Part shown: positions 1 to 6,150 of the stretch, in pieces
Position numbering within the stretch: the first letter of the stretch is position 1
How the letters are laid out: each line of letters begins with the position of its first letter
From: Alphaproteobacteria bacterium
Lineage (GTDB): Bacteria; Pseudomonadota; Alphaproteobacteria; Zavarziniales; Zavarziniaceae
Reading direction: 5' to 3'
Assembly: GCA_021774355.1 (NCBI GenBank)
Contig: JAJFJE010000288.1
Location: 1-7,667 of the forward strand
DNA length: 7,667 bases
Made by a program: the position numbers and the translations under genes
The notes under the pieces: model-generated
The model's input: the letters and a program-made list of their open reading frames with translations, nothing else
Databases searched by the model: none
What the model was told of the DNA's origin: nothing

Positions 1-577
1 GGCCGTGACCGCAAAAATCCCGCACCACCGAATAGCCAAAGCCTTCCGCATAGTCCTGGATGGCCGCCCCTATATCGCCGAAATGGCCCCCGGGGCGGAT
101 CGCCCCGATGCCGGCCATCATCGAGTCATAGGTCACCTCGACCAGCCGCCGCGCCTTCAGCGGAACGTCCCCCACCAGATAGGTGCGGTTGGTGTCGCCG
201 TGCCAGCCGTCGAGCAGGGTGGTCACGTCGATATTCACGATATCGCCGGACTTCAGCACCTTGTCGCCGGGAATGCCGTGGCAGATGACGTGATTGACCG
301 AGGTGCAGACCGACCGGGGGAACCCCCGGTACTGAAACGGAGCGGGAAAGGCACCATGGTCCACGATGAACGCGCGCGCCGCGTCGTCCAGGCTGCCGGT
401 GGTCACCCCGGGCCGGACCAGCGGCGCCAGCATGTCGAGGCACTGCGCGGCCAGTCGGCCGGCGGCGCGCATGCCGTCGAAGGCCGCAGCATCGTGGATC
501 TTGATGCCGGCGCTCCGCCGGCCGGCATAGGCATCGGACGCCTCGACGGCGTGGAGTTTGGATTCGATGGTCGTCAT
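1..577 (-). CDS. map: Type I methionine aminopeptidase (3' end cut by window edge)
   Basis: Removes the initiator methionine from nascent cytosolic proteins; a two-metal M24 (pita-bread) hydrolase. The first 192 residues are present. After a roughly 25-residue leader comes IKIHD, the usual start of the conserved fold, then GFPRSVCTSVNHVICHG (about 85-101) and DIVNIDVT (112-119). The metal ligands I can place are H100, D117, D128 and H191 (in the final CGHG), matching E. coli H79, D97, D108 and H171. The two C-terminal glutamate ligands lie outside the window. The ATG at 577-575 overlaps the sfsA TGA as ATGA, so translation is probably coupled. The Shine-Dalgarno is weak (GGACCC), which fits coupling. 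Downstream of map in this lineage one often finds radC, but that cannot be seen here. Family assignment is near certain; the gene looks intact as far as it goes. Confidence 0.97.
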   Translation of the reverse strand, partial: MTTIESKLHAVEASDAYAGRRSAGIKIHDAAAFDGMRAAGRLAAQCLDMLAPLVRPGVTTGSLDDAARAFIVDHGAFPAPFQYRGFPRSVCTSVNHVICHGIPGDKVLKSGDIVNIDVTTLLDGWHGDTNRTYLVGDVPLKARRLVEVTYDSMMAGIGAIRPGGHFGDIGAAIQDYAEGFGYSVVRDFCGHG

Positions 578-1281
578 GGGTCCATGAATATGGGAAGCCG
601 GCCCGCCAGCGCAACGCCGTTGACGGCAACGGTGCAAGCATAGCACAGCGCCTCGACACCGCGAGCCTGCGCCGACGCGAATGCCGCCGCATAGCCGGGG
701 TCGATGTCGCGGGCCAGGGCAAAGCGCCGGCAATCGCCGCGCTGGACCACATACAGCATCACCGCCCGCCGGCCCGCCGCCGCCTGGTCGCCAAGCTCGC
801 GCAGATGCTTGGTGCCCCGCGCGGTGACGCAGTCGGGAAACTCGGCCAGGCCGGGCCGGCGGACCAGATGGACGTTCTTGACCTCGACCAGGCAGTCGGG
901 GCGGCCACCGCCGCCAAGCAGAAAGTCAATCCGGCTGTTGCGGCCATAGGGGACCTCGGCCTGCACGCGGTCATAACCGGCAAGCTCTGCGATCGCGCCC
1001 GCCGCCAGGGCCTCGGCGACGATGCGGTTGGGATGGCTGGTGTCGATCCCGACCAGGGTGCCGTCGACCTCGACCAGGCGCCACGACCAGGCGAGCTTGC
1101 GGGACGCGCCCCGGGCGGGCTCCAGCCAGACCCGGGCGCCCGGCACCGCCACCCCCAGCATGGCCCCGGGATTGGCGCAATGGGCAACCACCTCGCGGCC
1201 ATCGTCGAGGCGGATATCGGCCAGGAAACGCTTGTAACGGCGAAGCAGGACACCGCCGGCCAGGCCAAGCTCGTAATGCAT
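574..1281 (-). CDS. sfsA: SfsA family protein (sugar fermentation stimulation homologue)
   Basis: The 235-residue length is normal for SfsA. An N-terminal OB-like DNA-binding part contains the family signatures LLRRYKRFLADI (about 12-23) and NPGAMLG (37-43). A PD-(D/E)xK nuclease-like core follows, with D119 in SRIDFLL, E133 and K135 in LVEVKNVHL, and the conserved EFPDCVTARGTKHLREL (147-163). The E. coli protein was named for stimulating maltose utilisation and binds DNA; its biochemical role in alphaproteobacteria is not established, so the name says little about function here. The start at 1281 is supported by GGAGAAGAG about six bases upstream. It is the first gene of a two-gene unit with map (4-base overlap) and diverges from the CinA-like gene across 45 bases. 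Confidence 0.97.
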   Translation of the reverse strand: MHYELGLAGGVLLRRYKRFLADIRLDDGREVVAHCANPGAMLGVAVPGARVWLEPARGASRKLAWSWRLVEVDGTLVGIDTSHPNRIVAEALAAGAIAELAGYDRVQAEVPYGRNSRIDFLLGGGGRPDCLVEVKNVHLVRRPGLAEFPDCVTARGTKHLRELGDQAAAGRRAVMLYVVQRGDCRRFALARDIDPGYAAAFASAQARGVEALCYACTVAVNGVALAGRLPIFMDP

Positions 1282-1326
1282 CGGAAACTCTTCTCCGGGC
1301 CCCGGGGGATGCTACCATTCGCGGCG

Positions 1327-2085
1327 ATGACCCAACGTCCGGTAACCGCGGCGGTCCTGATCATCGGCAACGAGATTCTTTCGGGCCGAACCCAGGACGC
1401 CAATCTGGCCCATCTCGCCAAGACCCTCAACCATTGGGGCCTGCGCCTGCGCGAGGCTCGGATCGTTGCCGATGTCGAGGCCGAGATCGTCGCCGCCGTC
1501 AACGCCCTGCGCTCCGGCTATGATTATCTGTTCACCACCGGCGGCATCGGACCGACCCATGACGACATCACGGCCGCATCGATCGCCACGGCTTTCGGGC
1601 TGCCCTTGATCGAGCATCCCGAGGCGCTCGCCCTGCTCGAGGCCTATTATCCGCCGGGCGAGCTCAATGCCGCCCGCCGCCGCATGGCCAGGGTGCCCCA
1701 GGGCGCCGGCCTGATCGACAATCCGATCTCCAAGGCGCCCGGCTTTGCCATCGGCAATGTCCTGGTGCTGGCCGGCGTCCCGGCGATCATGCGCGCCCAG
1801 CTCGACAATGCCCGAAGCCTGGTCACCGGCGGCGCCCCCATGCTGTCCCATACGGTCTCGGTGCTGGTCGGCGAGGGGCGGATCGCCGATCTGTTCGAGG
1901 CGCTGCAGGCGGCCCATCCGGGCGTCGAGATGGGCAGCTATCCGTTCTGGCGGCAAAACCGGCTTGGCACGGCACTGGTTCTGCGCGGTGACGACGACGG
2001 CGCTTTGCAGCGGGCGGCGGCGGCCCTGGACCGCGCGCTGGGTGCCGCCGGCATTGCGGTCGATCAAGGCGAGCGCGGCGCCTGA
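1327..2085 (+). CDS. Stand-alone CinA N-terminal / MoaB-Mog-like domain protein
   Basis: The 252-residue protein is the molybdopterin-binding-like fold of COG1058 (competence/damage-inducible protein A, N-terminal part). Visible signatures are AAVLIIGNEILSGRTQDAN near the start, FTTGGIGPTHDD (69-80) forming the MoaB/Mog-type binding loop, and VLVLAGVP (145-152). There is no C-terminal PncC nicotinamide-nucleotide amidase domain, so it is the short form common in alphaproteobacteria. Some CinA N-domains hydrolyse ADP-ribose; whether this one does, or binds a pterin, cannot be read from sequence. The ATG at 1327 matches where relatives begin; an in-frame ATG at 1309 right after a G run is an alternative adding six residues. 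The frame stays open far upstream, but only as antisense to sfsA. A competence role should not be assumed from the name. Confidence 0.94.
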   Translation: MTQRPVTAAVLIIGNEILSGRTQDANLAHLAKTLNHWGLRLREARIVADVEAEIVAAVNALRSGYDYLFTTGGIGPTHDDITAASIATAFGLPLIEHPEALALLEAYYPPGELNAARRRMARVPQGAGLIDNPISKAPGFAIGNVLVLAGVPAIMRAQLDNARSLVTGGAPMLSHTVSVLVGEGRIADLFEALQAAHPGVEMGSYPFWRQNRLGTALVLRGDDDGALQRAAAALDRALGAAGIAVDQGERGA

Positions 2086-2109
2086 CCGCCATGGTCGGCG
2101 CAGGCTTTT
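2078..2109 (+). terminator. Possible weak intrinsic terminator of the CinA-like gene
   Basis: GCGCC-(T)-GACC at 2078-2087 pairs with GGTCGGCGC at 2093-2101, giving nine pairs with one bulged T and a five-base loop (GCCAT). AGGC and then TTTT (2106-2109) follow. The stem begins inside the coding end and includes the TGA. The U tract is short and offset by four bases, so efficiency is doubtful. Confidence 0.4.
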
Positions 2110-2188
2110 ACCGGACGACGCAACCGATTTCATGAATCGTTGTTAGTCTGTCGATGACCCGAACGCGCTGGCCGCGCTCTCGTCTTTC

Positions 2189-2194
2189 AAGGAG
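2189..2194 (+). promoter_or_regulatory. Shine-Dalgarno (AAGGAG) that sets the lipoprotein start
   Basis: AAGGAG lies eight bases before the GTG at 2203. The upstream in-frame GTG at 2194 overlaps this site and so cannot be the start. Starting at 2203 also gives a cleaner signal peptide (MRTTFF). Confidence 0.8.
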
Positions 2195-2202
2195 TGGATT
2201 CC

Positions 2203-2583
2203 GTGCGCACGACTTTCTTTCTCGCCATACCTCTCGTCCTGCTTGGCGCCTGCGCCAATAATTACCGCCCGGTCGTCGACCCGGCCACGTCGCAGGCCCC
2301 TCCGGGCCGCTACCAGTATGATCTCGCGGAATGCCAGACCCTGGCCGACCAGGTGCCGGTGGCCAACGAAGTCGGCAGCAACGCCCTGGGCGGTGCCGCA
2401 GTCGGCGCGGTCGCCGGTGGCATCATCGGGTCGTTCTCGGGCGATTTCGGCAAGGGTGCGGCGGCCGGTGCCGGCGTCGGCGCTGCCGGCGGTGCGGCAC
2501 GGGCGGCGATCAAGACCGACCAGGAGAAGCGCCGCATCATCGAGAACTGCATGCGCGGCCGCGGCTACTCGGTGCTCAATTAA
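2203..2583 (+). CDS. Small glycine-zipper outer-membrane lipoprotein
   Basis: The predicted precursor is 126 residues, starting at GTG 2203. Residues 1-16 form a signal peptide ending in the lipobox L14-G15-A16-C17, so it should be lipidated on C17 by signal peptidase II. Asn at +2 does not suggest inner-membrane retention, so outer-membrane sorting by Lol is expected. After a polar segment with YDLAECQ (about 39-45), residues 62-99 are a Gly/Ala-rich glycine zipper with GxxxG spacing, of the type that forms a tightly packed helical hairpin in membranes. The C-terminus NCMRGRGYSVLN is typical of this small lipoprotein family. C44 and C116 flank the zipper and could form a periplasmic disulfide (inference). 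Such proteins are usually linked to envelope integrity, but no specific function can be given. It is probably monocistronic, between a weak terminator and the tRNA promoter. Confidence 0.9.
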   Translation: MRTTFFLAIPLVLLGACANNYRPVVDPATSQAPPGRYQYDLAECQTLADQVPVANEVGSNALGGAAVGAVAGGIIGSFSGDFGKGAAAGAGVGAAGGAARAAIKTDQEKRRIIENCMRGRGYSVLN

Positions 2584-2602
2584 GGCCCTGGGCAATCGCC
2601 GC

Positions 2603-2640
2603 TTGACGGACGGGCCACGGCGCGCAATCGATCGCGCCGG
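2603..2640 (+). promoter_or_regulatory. Putative tRNA-Leu promoter with GC-rich discriminator
   Basis: TTGACG (2603-2608) is a near-consensus -35 box. A weak -10 such as AATCGA or ATCGAT (2626-2632) lies 17-18 bases later, placing transcription start only a few bases before the tRNA. The run CGCGCCGG (2633-2640) would be a GC-rich discriminator, a hallmark of stable-RNA promoters under stringent control. CGGCGCG (2618-2624) and CGCGCCG (2633-2639) are a perfect 7-bp inverted repeat around the presumed -10; it might instead end lipoprotein transcription, though no T run follows. The -10 assignment is a guess. Confidence 0.45.
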
Positions 2641-2725
2641 GCCCGCTTGGCGAAATTGGTAGACGCAAGCGACTTAAAATCGCTCGGCTTCGGCCATGCC
2701 GGTTCGATTCCGGCAGCGGGCACCA
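2641..2725 (+). tRNA. trnL(uaa): tRNA-Leu (anticodon UAA), CCA encoded
   Basis: This is a complete class II cloverleaf. Acceptor GCCCGCT (2641-2647) pairs perfectly with AGCGGGC (2715-2721), followed by discriminator A2722 and encoded CCA (2723-2725). The D stem is GCG/CGC (2650-2652/2664-2666). The anticodon stem AGCGA/TCGCT encloses loop CTTAAAA (2673-2679), with anticodon TAA at 2675-2677, reading UUA (and UUG by wobble). The long variable arm has stem GGC/GCC around a TTCG tetraloop (2686-2695). The T arm is GCCGG-TTCGATT-CCGGC (2698-2714). Long variable arm, A73 and the anticodon all agree with leucine. UUA is a very rare codon in a genome this GC-rich, so this is likely a low-demand isoacceptor. 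No integrase or duplicated tRNA end is seen, so it does not act as an attachment site here. Confidence 0.97.
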
Positions 2726-2736
2726 GCACCATCCGG

Positions 2737-2787
2737 CGCCTGTCAGTCGGGATTGCACCCGGCCCGCAGCGGCCGCAATGACAGGCG
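2737..2787. repeat. Long-range inverted repeat at the DUF4153 3' end
   Basis: CGCCTGTCA (2737-2745) and TGACAGGCG (2779-2787) are a perfect 9-bp inverted repeat. They enclose a nested CGGCC/GGCCG hairpin (2760-2764/2771-2775). The left arm contains the DUF4153 TGA and starts 12 bases after the tRNA CCA. It may be a shared 3'-end structure for the two convergent transcripts, but no T run accompanies it on either strand. Confidence 0.35.
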
Positions 2788-4536
2788 GTCGCCGCCCACC
2801 ATCAGGTCGGGCCAGGGATGGGGCGCCACCCCTATATCGCCGCGATAGATCCCTTCCGGCAAGCTGCCGCAGCTGTCGTCCGGCGCCGTCTCCGCCGTGT
2901 GCCGCCACTGCCCTGCGCCATCCTGCTCGAACAGGCTGCCCGCCCGGCCATGGACCAGGAGGACCGCCTCGGCCCCGCCCGGTGTCAGGGCGATGAGTCG
3001 TGCGACACAATTGTCGGCGCGCCGCTCGAAACATGACGGCCGGCTCTGTTCGGCGAAGGCCGCGTAGGCGGCCTGGTAAAACGCCCCCGGCAGGGTCCGC
3101 CCGACGGGATAGACCGTGACCCGGCTGGCGGCCGCTTCGATGGGCACGGCGACGCCTGTACGATCGGCCACAACACGCGACGTCGCCGCCAACGCCGCCG
3201 TGGCGCCGGCGGCGATCGCCACCGCATCGGCCCCGGTCGTCCCCGTCGCCAGTTCGGCCAAGGCGGCGGCACCCCAGCGGGCGCCGTCGAATTTGAGGGC
3301 GGCGAAGTCGAATTCCGACGCCGTTACGGCAGCCGATTTCAGGCGGGCCATCTGGTTTGCGACCATCAGCCGGGCCGGATCCGCCAGGGGCGTGAACAGG
3401 GCGGCGACCAGGGCCAGGCCAAGATAGGCCCCGACGAAATTGACCCCTTCGATGCGCTTCAGCCAGGACCGGGAGGCAAGCGCGGCCATGACGTAGCCGA
3501 TGGCATGGTGTGCGGCCAGGACGATGGCCGCCGCGGCCAGGATGCGCGCGGTCGTCCAGCCATGCTGGCCGACCCGCAACGCCAGAGCAAGACCGGCCAG
3601 GGCGACCAGGGGCAGCAGTTCGAAACAGGCGAGAAGTGCCGTCCAGCGCTTGACCCGCGAGCGCGTCGCCTCGCCGGCGCCGTCCTGATAGGCGCTGTTG
3701 ATCAGCAGGACCAGCCCGGCCGCCGCGGTCAGCAGCAGGGCGGTGGCATTGCCCGTGCGCCACAGGGGGTCCAGGGAAACCACCGCCAGGGTGGCGAGGA
3801 AACCCAACAGGATCAGGGCCAGCAGAGGCAGCAGCCAGGAGAACAGGGTCAGGGCAACCGAGCGGGCGCCGCGAATCAGCGCCGGCTGCACGTCGGTGGC
3901 CTGGACCGACACGGCCAGGGCCAGGGTGGTGGCGGGAATGGCGAACCACCGTTCCCCGATCAACCGCGTAACGGCGTCGATGCCCAGCATGGCGAACAGG
4001 GCAGCGCCAAGATGCAGCACCCCCCAGAAGATGCCGACAAAGACGAGGGCCAGGACGGCCTGCACCGCGAGCTTCCAGGCGGTATCGAAATGCCGGCCAT
4101 AGCTGGGGGAAAATCGCCGTTCGGCAAGCGAATCGACGACCAGGACATGGGCGACGAAAAGCCCGGCGCCGACGGTCAGAAGCAGCGGAAAGCGAGGCCA
4201 GAACAAGTCGTCCGCCTGGTAGAGGGCGGCCCGCCCGCGCGCCGCATCCCAATAGCCCAGGCCGGCGATGGCACAGCCGGCAAGGGTCACCCAGATCGCC
4301 AGGGCCGGCCGCGACTTCTGCCCCAAGCCGACCTGGACGACCAGCGGCGCGAGAATCAGAACGAGACACAGCGGCAGGAAGATCCGGGGCTCGGTCGCCG
4401 GCCAGTCGATCGGGGTTGCCGTGCCGGCCCGGACCAGCAGGTAGAGGCCCGCCGCCTGGAGCGCGGCCGTGACGATCCGCGGCCAGAAGCCCGCCGTCGT
4501 ATCCGTCGGCGGGCCGGGGTTTTGCGCGTCGGTCAT
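2743..4536 (-). CDS. DUF4153 family polytopic inner-membrane protein
   Basis: The product has 597 residues from the chosen start. About ten or eleven hydrophobic segments fill residues 19-383 (clear ones near 52-71, 117-137, 154-185, 227-253, 264-280, 298-322, 330-352 and 364-383). A roughly 210-residue soluble C-terminal domain follows. Family-like features are INSAYQDG (279-286) after a membrane segment and FAALKFDGARWGAAALAEL (411-429) at the start of the soluble part. The C-terminal domain carries four cysteines (502, 510, 556, 594), which suggests it may be periplasmic with disulfides, but topology is unproven. DUF4153 has no established function, and no enzyme motif is visible. The start is the second of two adjacent ATGs (4536), five bases after GGGGAG; ATG 4539 is too close to that site and ATG 4575 has no such site. 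It is transcribed alone, converging on the tRNA and diverging from the small ORF. Confidence 0.88.
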   Translation of the reverse strand: MTDAQNPGPPTDTTAGFWPRIVTAALQAAGLYLLVRAGTATPIDWPATEPRIFLPLCLVLILAPLVVQVGLGQKSRPALAIWVTLAGCAIAGLGYWDAARGRAALYQADDLFWPRFPLLLTVGAGLFVAHVLVVDSLAERRFSPSYGRHFDTAWKLAVQAVLALVFVGIFWGVLHLGAALFAMLGIDAVTRLIGERWFAIPATTLALAVSVQATDVQPALIRGARSVALTLFSWLLPLLALILLGFLATLAVVSLDPLWRTGNATALLLTAAAGLVLLINSAYQDGAGEATRSRVKRWTALLACFELLPLVALAGLALALRVGQHGWTTARILAAAAIVLAAHHAIGYVMAALASRSWLKRIEGVNFVGAYLGLALVAALFTPLADPARLMVANQMARLKSAAVTASEFDFAALKFDGARWGAAALAELATGTTGADAVAIAAGATAALAATSRVVADRTGVAVPIEAAASRVTVYPVGRTLPGAFYQAAYAAFAEQSRPSCFERRADNCVARLIALTPGGAEAVLLVHGRAGSLFEQDGAGQWRHTAETAPDDSCGSLPEGIYRGDIGVAPHPWPDLMVGGDRLSLRPLRAGCNPD

Positions 4537-4751
4537 CATGTCTCCCCGAAGGCTCCCGTTACCGGCCGCCAGCATGGACGCCAGGGCGGTCGAGGGAAAT
4601 GGCCATCCTCGCGGCGGCGCAGGAGGCCTGCGCGCTTTTGTCCGGGCAGGGGTGCATTCCGCGGTGCAGTACGGGCTTGCCGGATGCCCTGTTCTGGTTC
4701 GGAATATGACGGTGACGGATTTTCGGCGTTGGTTGCGAGGAGAGTGCCCCC
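4537..4751. other. Divergent intergenic region between DUF4153 gene and small ORF
   Basis: These 215 bases are the largest gap in the window and must hold promoters for both flanking genes if both are expressed. GGGGAG (minus strand, 4547-4542) is the DUF4153 ribosome site. On the plus strand TTGCCG (4678-4683) with GAATAT at 19 bases (4703-4708) is the only promoter-like pair I see, and it is weak. I find no convincing palindrome, riboswitch or RNA gene. Confidence 0.5.
4737..4742 (+). promoter_or_regulatory. Shine-Dalgarno (GAGGAG) of the 62-codon ORF
   Basis: GAGGAG followed by AG lies nine bases before the GTG at 4752. It is the main reason to treat the short reading frame as a real gene, and it selects the GTG over the internal ATG at codon 18. 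Confidence 0.55.
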
Positions 4752-4940
4752 GTGTTCAGCAAGAAGACCTTGAAGACCGGTCCGGCCTTCTCCTTCGGCT
4801 GGATGCGCCGTGCCGAGCTGGCAACTCCGGGACAGGATGTCTGGGAAGCGCCCGATGGCCGGCTGATCACCGTCGACAGGGGACGCACCCCCAGCGTCTA
4901 CCGCGCCCCCGGGACCAAGGCGCACGTGGTCTGGCGCTGA
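4752..4940 (+). CDS. Small hypothetical protein (62 residues)
   Basis: I do not recognise this protein. The GTG start has a good Shine-Dalgarno nine bases upstream, and most third codon positions are G or C, as in the neighbouring genes. The product is basic (MFSKKTLKTG start, RR, KAH) with no signal peptide or membrane segment. It is rich in short Gly/Pro turns and aromatic residues (GWMRRAEL, VWEAPDGRLITVDRG, SVYRAPG, HVVWR ending), which suggests a compact beta-rich fold. The pattern VWEAPDGRLITVDRG looks like a beta-hairpin. It stands alone, diverging from the DUF4153 gene and converging on the DsbA-family gene with 46 bases between stop codons. Longer overlapping frames on both strands look like by-products of GC-rich sequence, but they keep confidence moderate. 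Confidence 0.55.
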   Translation: MFSKKTLKTGPAFSFGWMRRAELATPGQDVWEAPDGRLITVDRGRTPSVYRAPGTKAHVVWR

Positions 4941-4957
4941 GCGGACACGCGGCGGCC

Positions 4958-4997
4958 CGTCAGGCGCCGGCATCAGGACATCGGCGTCAGGCGCAGG
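4958..4997. repeat. Three imperfect tandem 13-14 bp repeats between convergent genes
   Basis: The units are CGTCAGGCGCCGG (4958-4970), CATCAGGACATCGG (4971-4984) and CGTCAGGCGCAGG (4985-4997). Units one and three share an exact CGTCAGGCGC. The third contains the TGA of the DsbA-family gene (4989-4987). No hairpin with a T run is present, so this does not look like an intrinsic terminator. Confidence 0.5.
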
Positions 4998-5637
4998 CCG
5001 GCGGGGAGTCGCCCTCCGGCGCCGCGTCCATCTGGTCGAACAGGGCCAGCCAACGGTCCGGCGTTTCCGCCCCGATCAGCACATGGCGACCGTCGATGAT
5101 AAAGGCGGGGACCCCTTGCACGCCCATGTCGCGAGCCAACTGATCCTCGTTGGCGATGCGCTCGACATCGGCGCCGTCGGCAAGCAACCGGCGCACCAGG
5201 TCAACATCCATCCCGGCCTCGTCCGCGGCGGCACAGAGGACGCCGTGATCCGATATGTCCTCGCCATCGCTGAAGAAGCGGCGAAACAGCCCCTCGACCA
5301 CAGCCGGCTGGCAGCCTGCGGTGCGCGCCCAGCGGACCAGGCGGTGACTGTCGAGGCTGTTGGGCATGGTCTTCACCGCGGCAAAATCGAAGGCCAGGCC
5401 TTCGCGATGCCCAACCTCCGCCACGGTCGTCACCAGCATGTCGGCGCGTTCGCCGAACTTGGCCTGCAGATGGGCGCGCCAGGGCTGGCCGTCACCCGGC
5501 ATGTCCGGGTTGAGCTGGAACGGGCGCCAGACCAGCTGGGCCTCGATATCCGGACGTGCGGCCAAGGCCTTTTCGAGGCGACGCTTGCCGATCCAGCACC
5601 ACGGGCAAACCGTGTCGGAGATGATGTCAATCAACAT
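4987..5637 (-). CDS. DsbA-family thiol oxidoreductase, FrnE type
   Basis: The 216-residue length is normal for FrnE/YwbO-like proteins. The thioredoxin fold starts at residue 2 with LIDIISDTVCPWCWIGKRRLE; C11-P-W-C14 is the redox motif. The helical insertion carries NSLDSHRLVRWA (93-104) and FFSDGEDISD (121-130). VQGVPAFIIDG (173-183) supplies the cis-proline P177 opposite the active site. There is no signal peptide, so unlike true DsbA it should act in the cytoplasm; FrnE relatives have been linked to disulfide handling and oxidative stress. Extra cysteines are C109, C135 and C215. It follows the bactofilin gene by 84 bases on the same strand and could share its transcript. No Shine-Dalgarno precedes ATG 5637, and an in-frame GTG at 5658 has none either, so the start rests on alignment with the family. 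Confidence 0.93.
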   Translation of the reverse strand: MLIDIISDTVCPWCWIGKRRLEKALAARPDIEAQLVWRPFQLNPDMPGDGQPWRAHLQAKFGERADMLVTTVAEVGHREGLAFDFAAVKTMPNSLDSHRLVRWARTAGCQPAVVEGLFRRFFSDGEDISDHGVLCAAADEAGMDVDLVRRLLADGADVERIANEDQLARDMGVQGVPAFIIDGRHVLIGAETPDRWLALFDQMDAAPEGDSPPACA

Positions 5638-5721
5638 GGGGCGCAGAGTGCCAGCACACCGGAGGCTTTGGCACCGTCATTCCCATCGGGGCTGTATTGC
5701 AGCCGGCCGGACGGTCCGTTG

Positions 5722-6150
5722 TCACACCTTGCCGGAGACCAGTTGCGGCTTGGCCTGTTCCGGCTTCGGCAGGCTGTCATAAGTGCCGTAGCTCGCGGTG
5801 TTGGTCTGGCGCCGTTTGACATGGCCGTCGACCCGTGCACCGGCCTCGATCGCCAGGCTTTCGTGAACGATATCGCCGGCGACCGCGGCGCTGGCGGCCA
5901 GTTCGACCACGGCAGCGCTGATCCGGCCTTCGACCCGGCCCCGCAGGCGCACCAGTTCCGCGGTCACAGCACCGACGACCGCGCCCTGCAGGCCGACCGT
6001 CAAGGTCTTGCACACCACATCGCCGCGGACCATGCCGTCCAGTTGGACATCGCCATCCGTGCTGAGATTGCCCTCGATGGTCAGGCCGTGGCTGAGCAAG
6101 CTGGTCGGGCTGCGGCCCTGATCACGGCGGTCATTGCTTTTGCTGAACAT
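5722..6150 (-). CDS. Bactofilin (cytoskeletal beta-helix polymer protein)
   Basis: The 142-residue protein has a short disordered head, a bactofilin core at about 20-113, and a Pro/Lys/Gln-rich disordered tail. The core shows short repeats of alternating hydrophobic residues with glycine turns (GLTIEGNLSTDGDVQLDG, VRLRGRVEGRI), as expected of a right-handed beta-helix that polymerises end to end without nucleotide. The N-terminus MFSKS matches the short membrane-targeting start of alphaproteobacterial bactofilins. ATG 6150 is chosen because GGAGG lies nine bases upstream and because the frame further upstream reads only antisense-like sequence inside the M23 gene. It overlaps the M23 3' end by 20 bases, so the two are probably made together. 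Bactofilins scaffold peptidoglycan enzymes to set curvature, stalks or helical shape. Confidence 0.96.
   Translation of the reverse strand: MFSKSNDRRDQGRSPTSLLSHGLTIEGNLSTDGDVQLDGMVRGDVVCKTLTVGLQGAVVGAVTAELVRLRGRVEGRISAAVVELAASAAVAGDIVHESLAIEAGARVDGHVKRRQTNTASYGTYDSLPKPEQAKPQLVSGKV

Noticed and set aside
805..1326. N-terminal extension of the CinA-like protein by 174 codons
   Set aside because: The extension is antisense to sfsA and relatives start at the position of ATG 1327.
2641..2725. tRNA-Leu as an attachment site for an integrated element
   Set aside because: No integrase, no duplicated tRNA 3' end, and core-type genes on both sides.
2576..4369. A 597-codon minus-strand frame overlapping the tRNA and the DUF4153 gene
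   Set aside because: It reads through the tRNA gene and is Arg/Gly/Pro-rich without membrane segments; the other frame is clearly the real protein.
3505..4773. A 422-codon open frame on the plus strand opposite the DUF4153 gene
   Set aside because: It is antisense to a gene with clear membrane segments and family motifs. Its product is an unnatural Gln/Gly/Arg/Asp-rich string, as GC-rich antisense frames give, and it lacks a ribosome site.
5690..5704. GGCTG-TATTG-CAGCC hairpin between the bactofilin and DsbA-family genes
   Set aside because: Five pairs only, no T run on either strand; expected by chance in GC-rich DNA.
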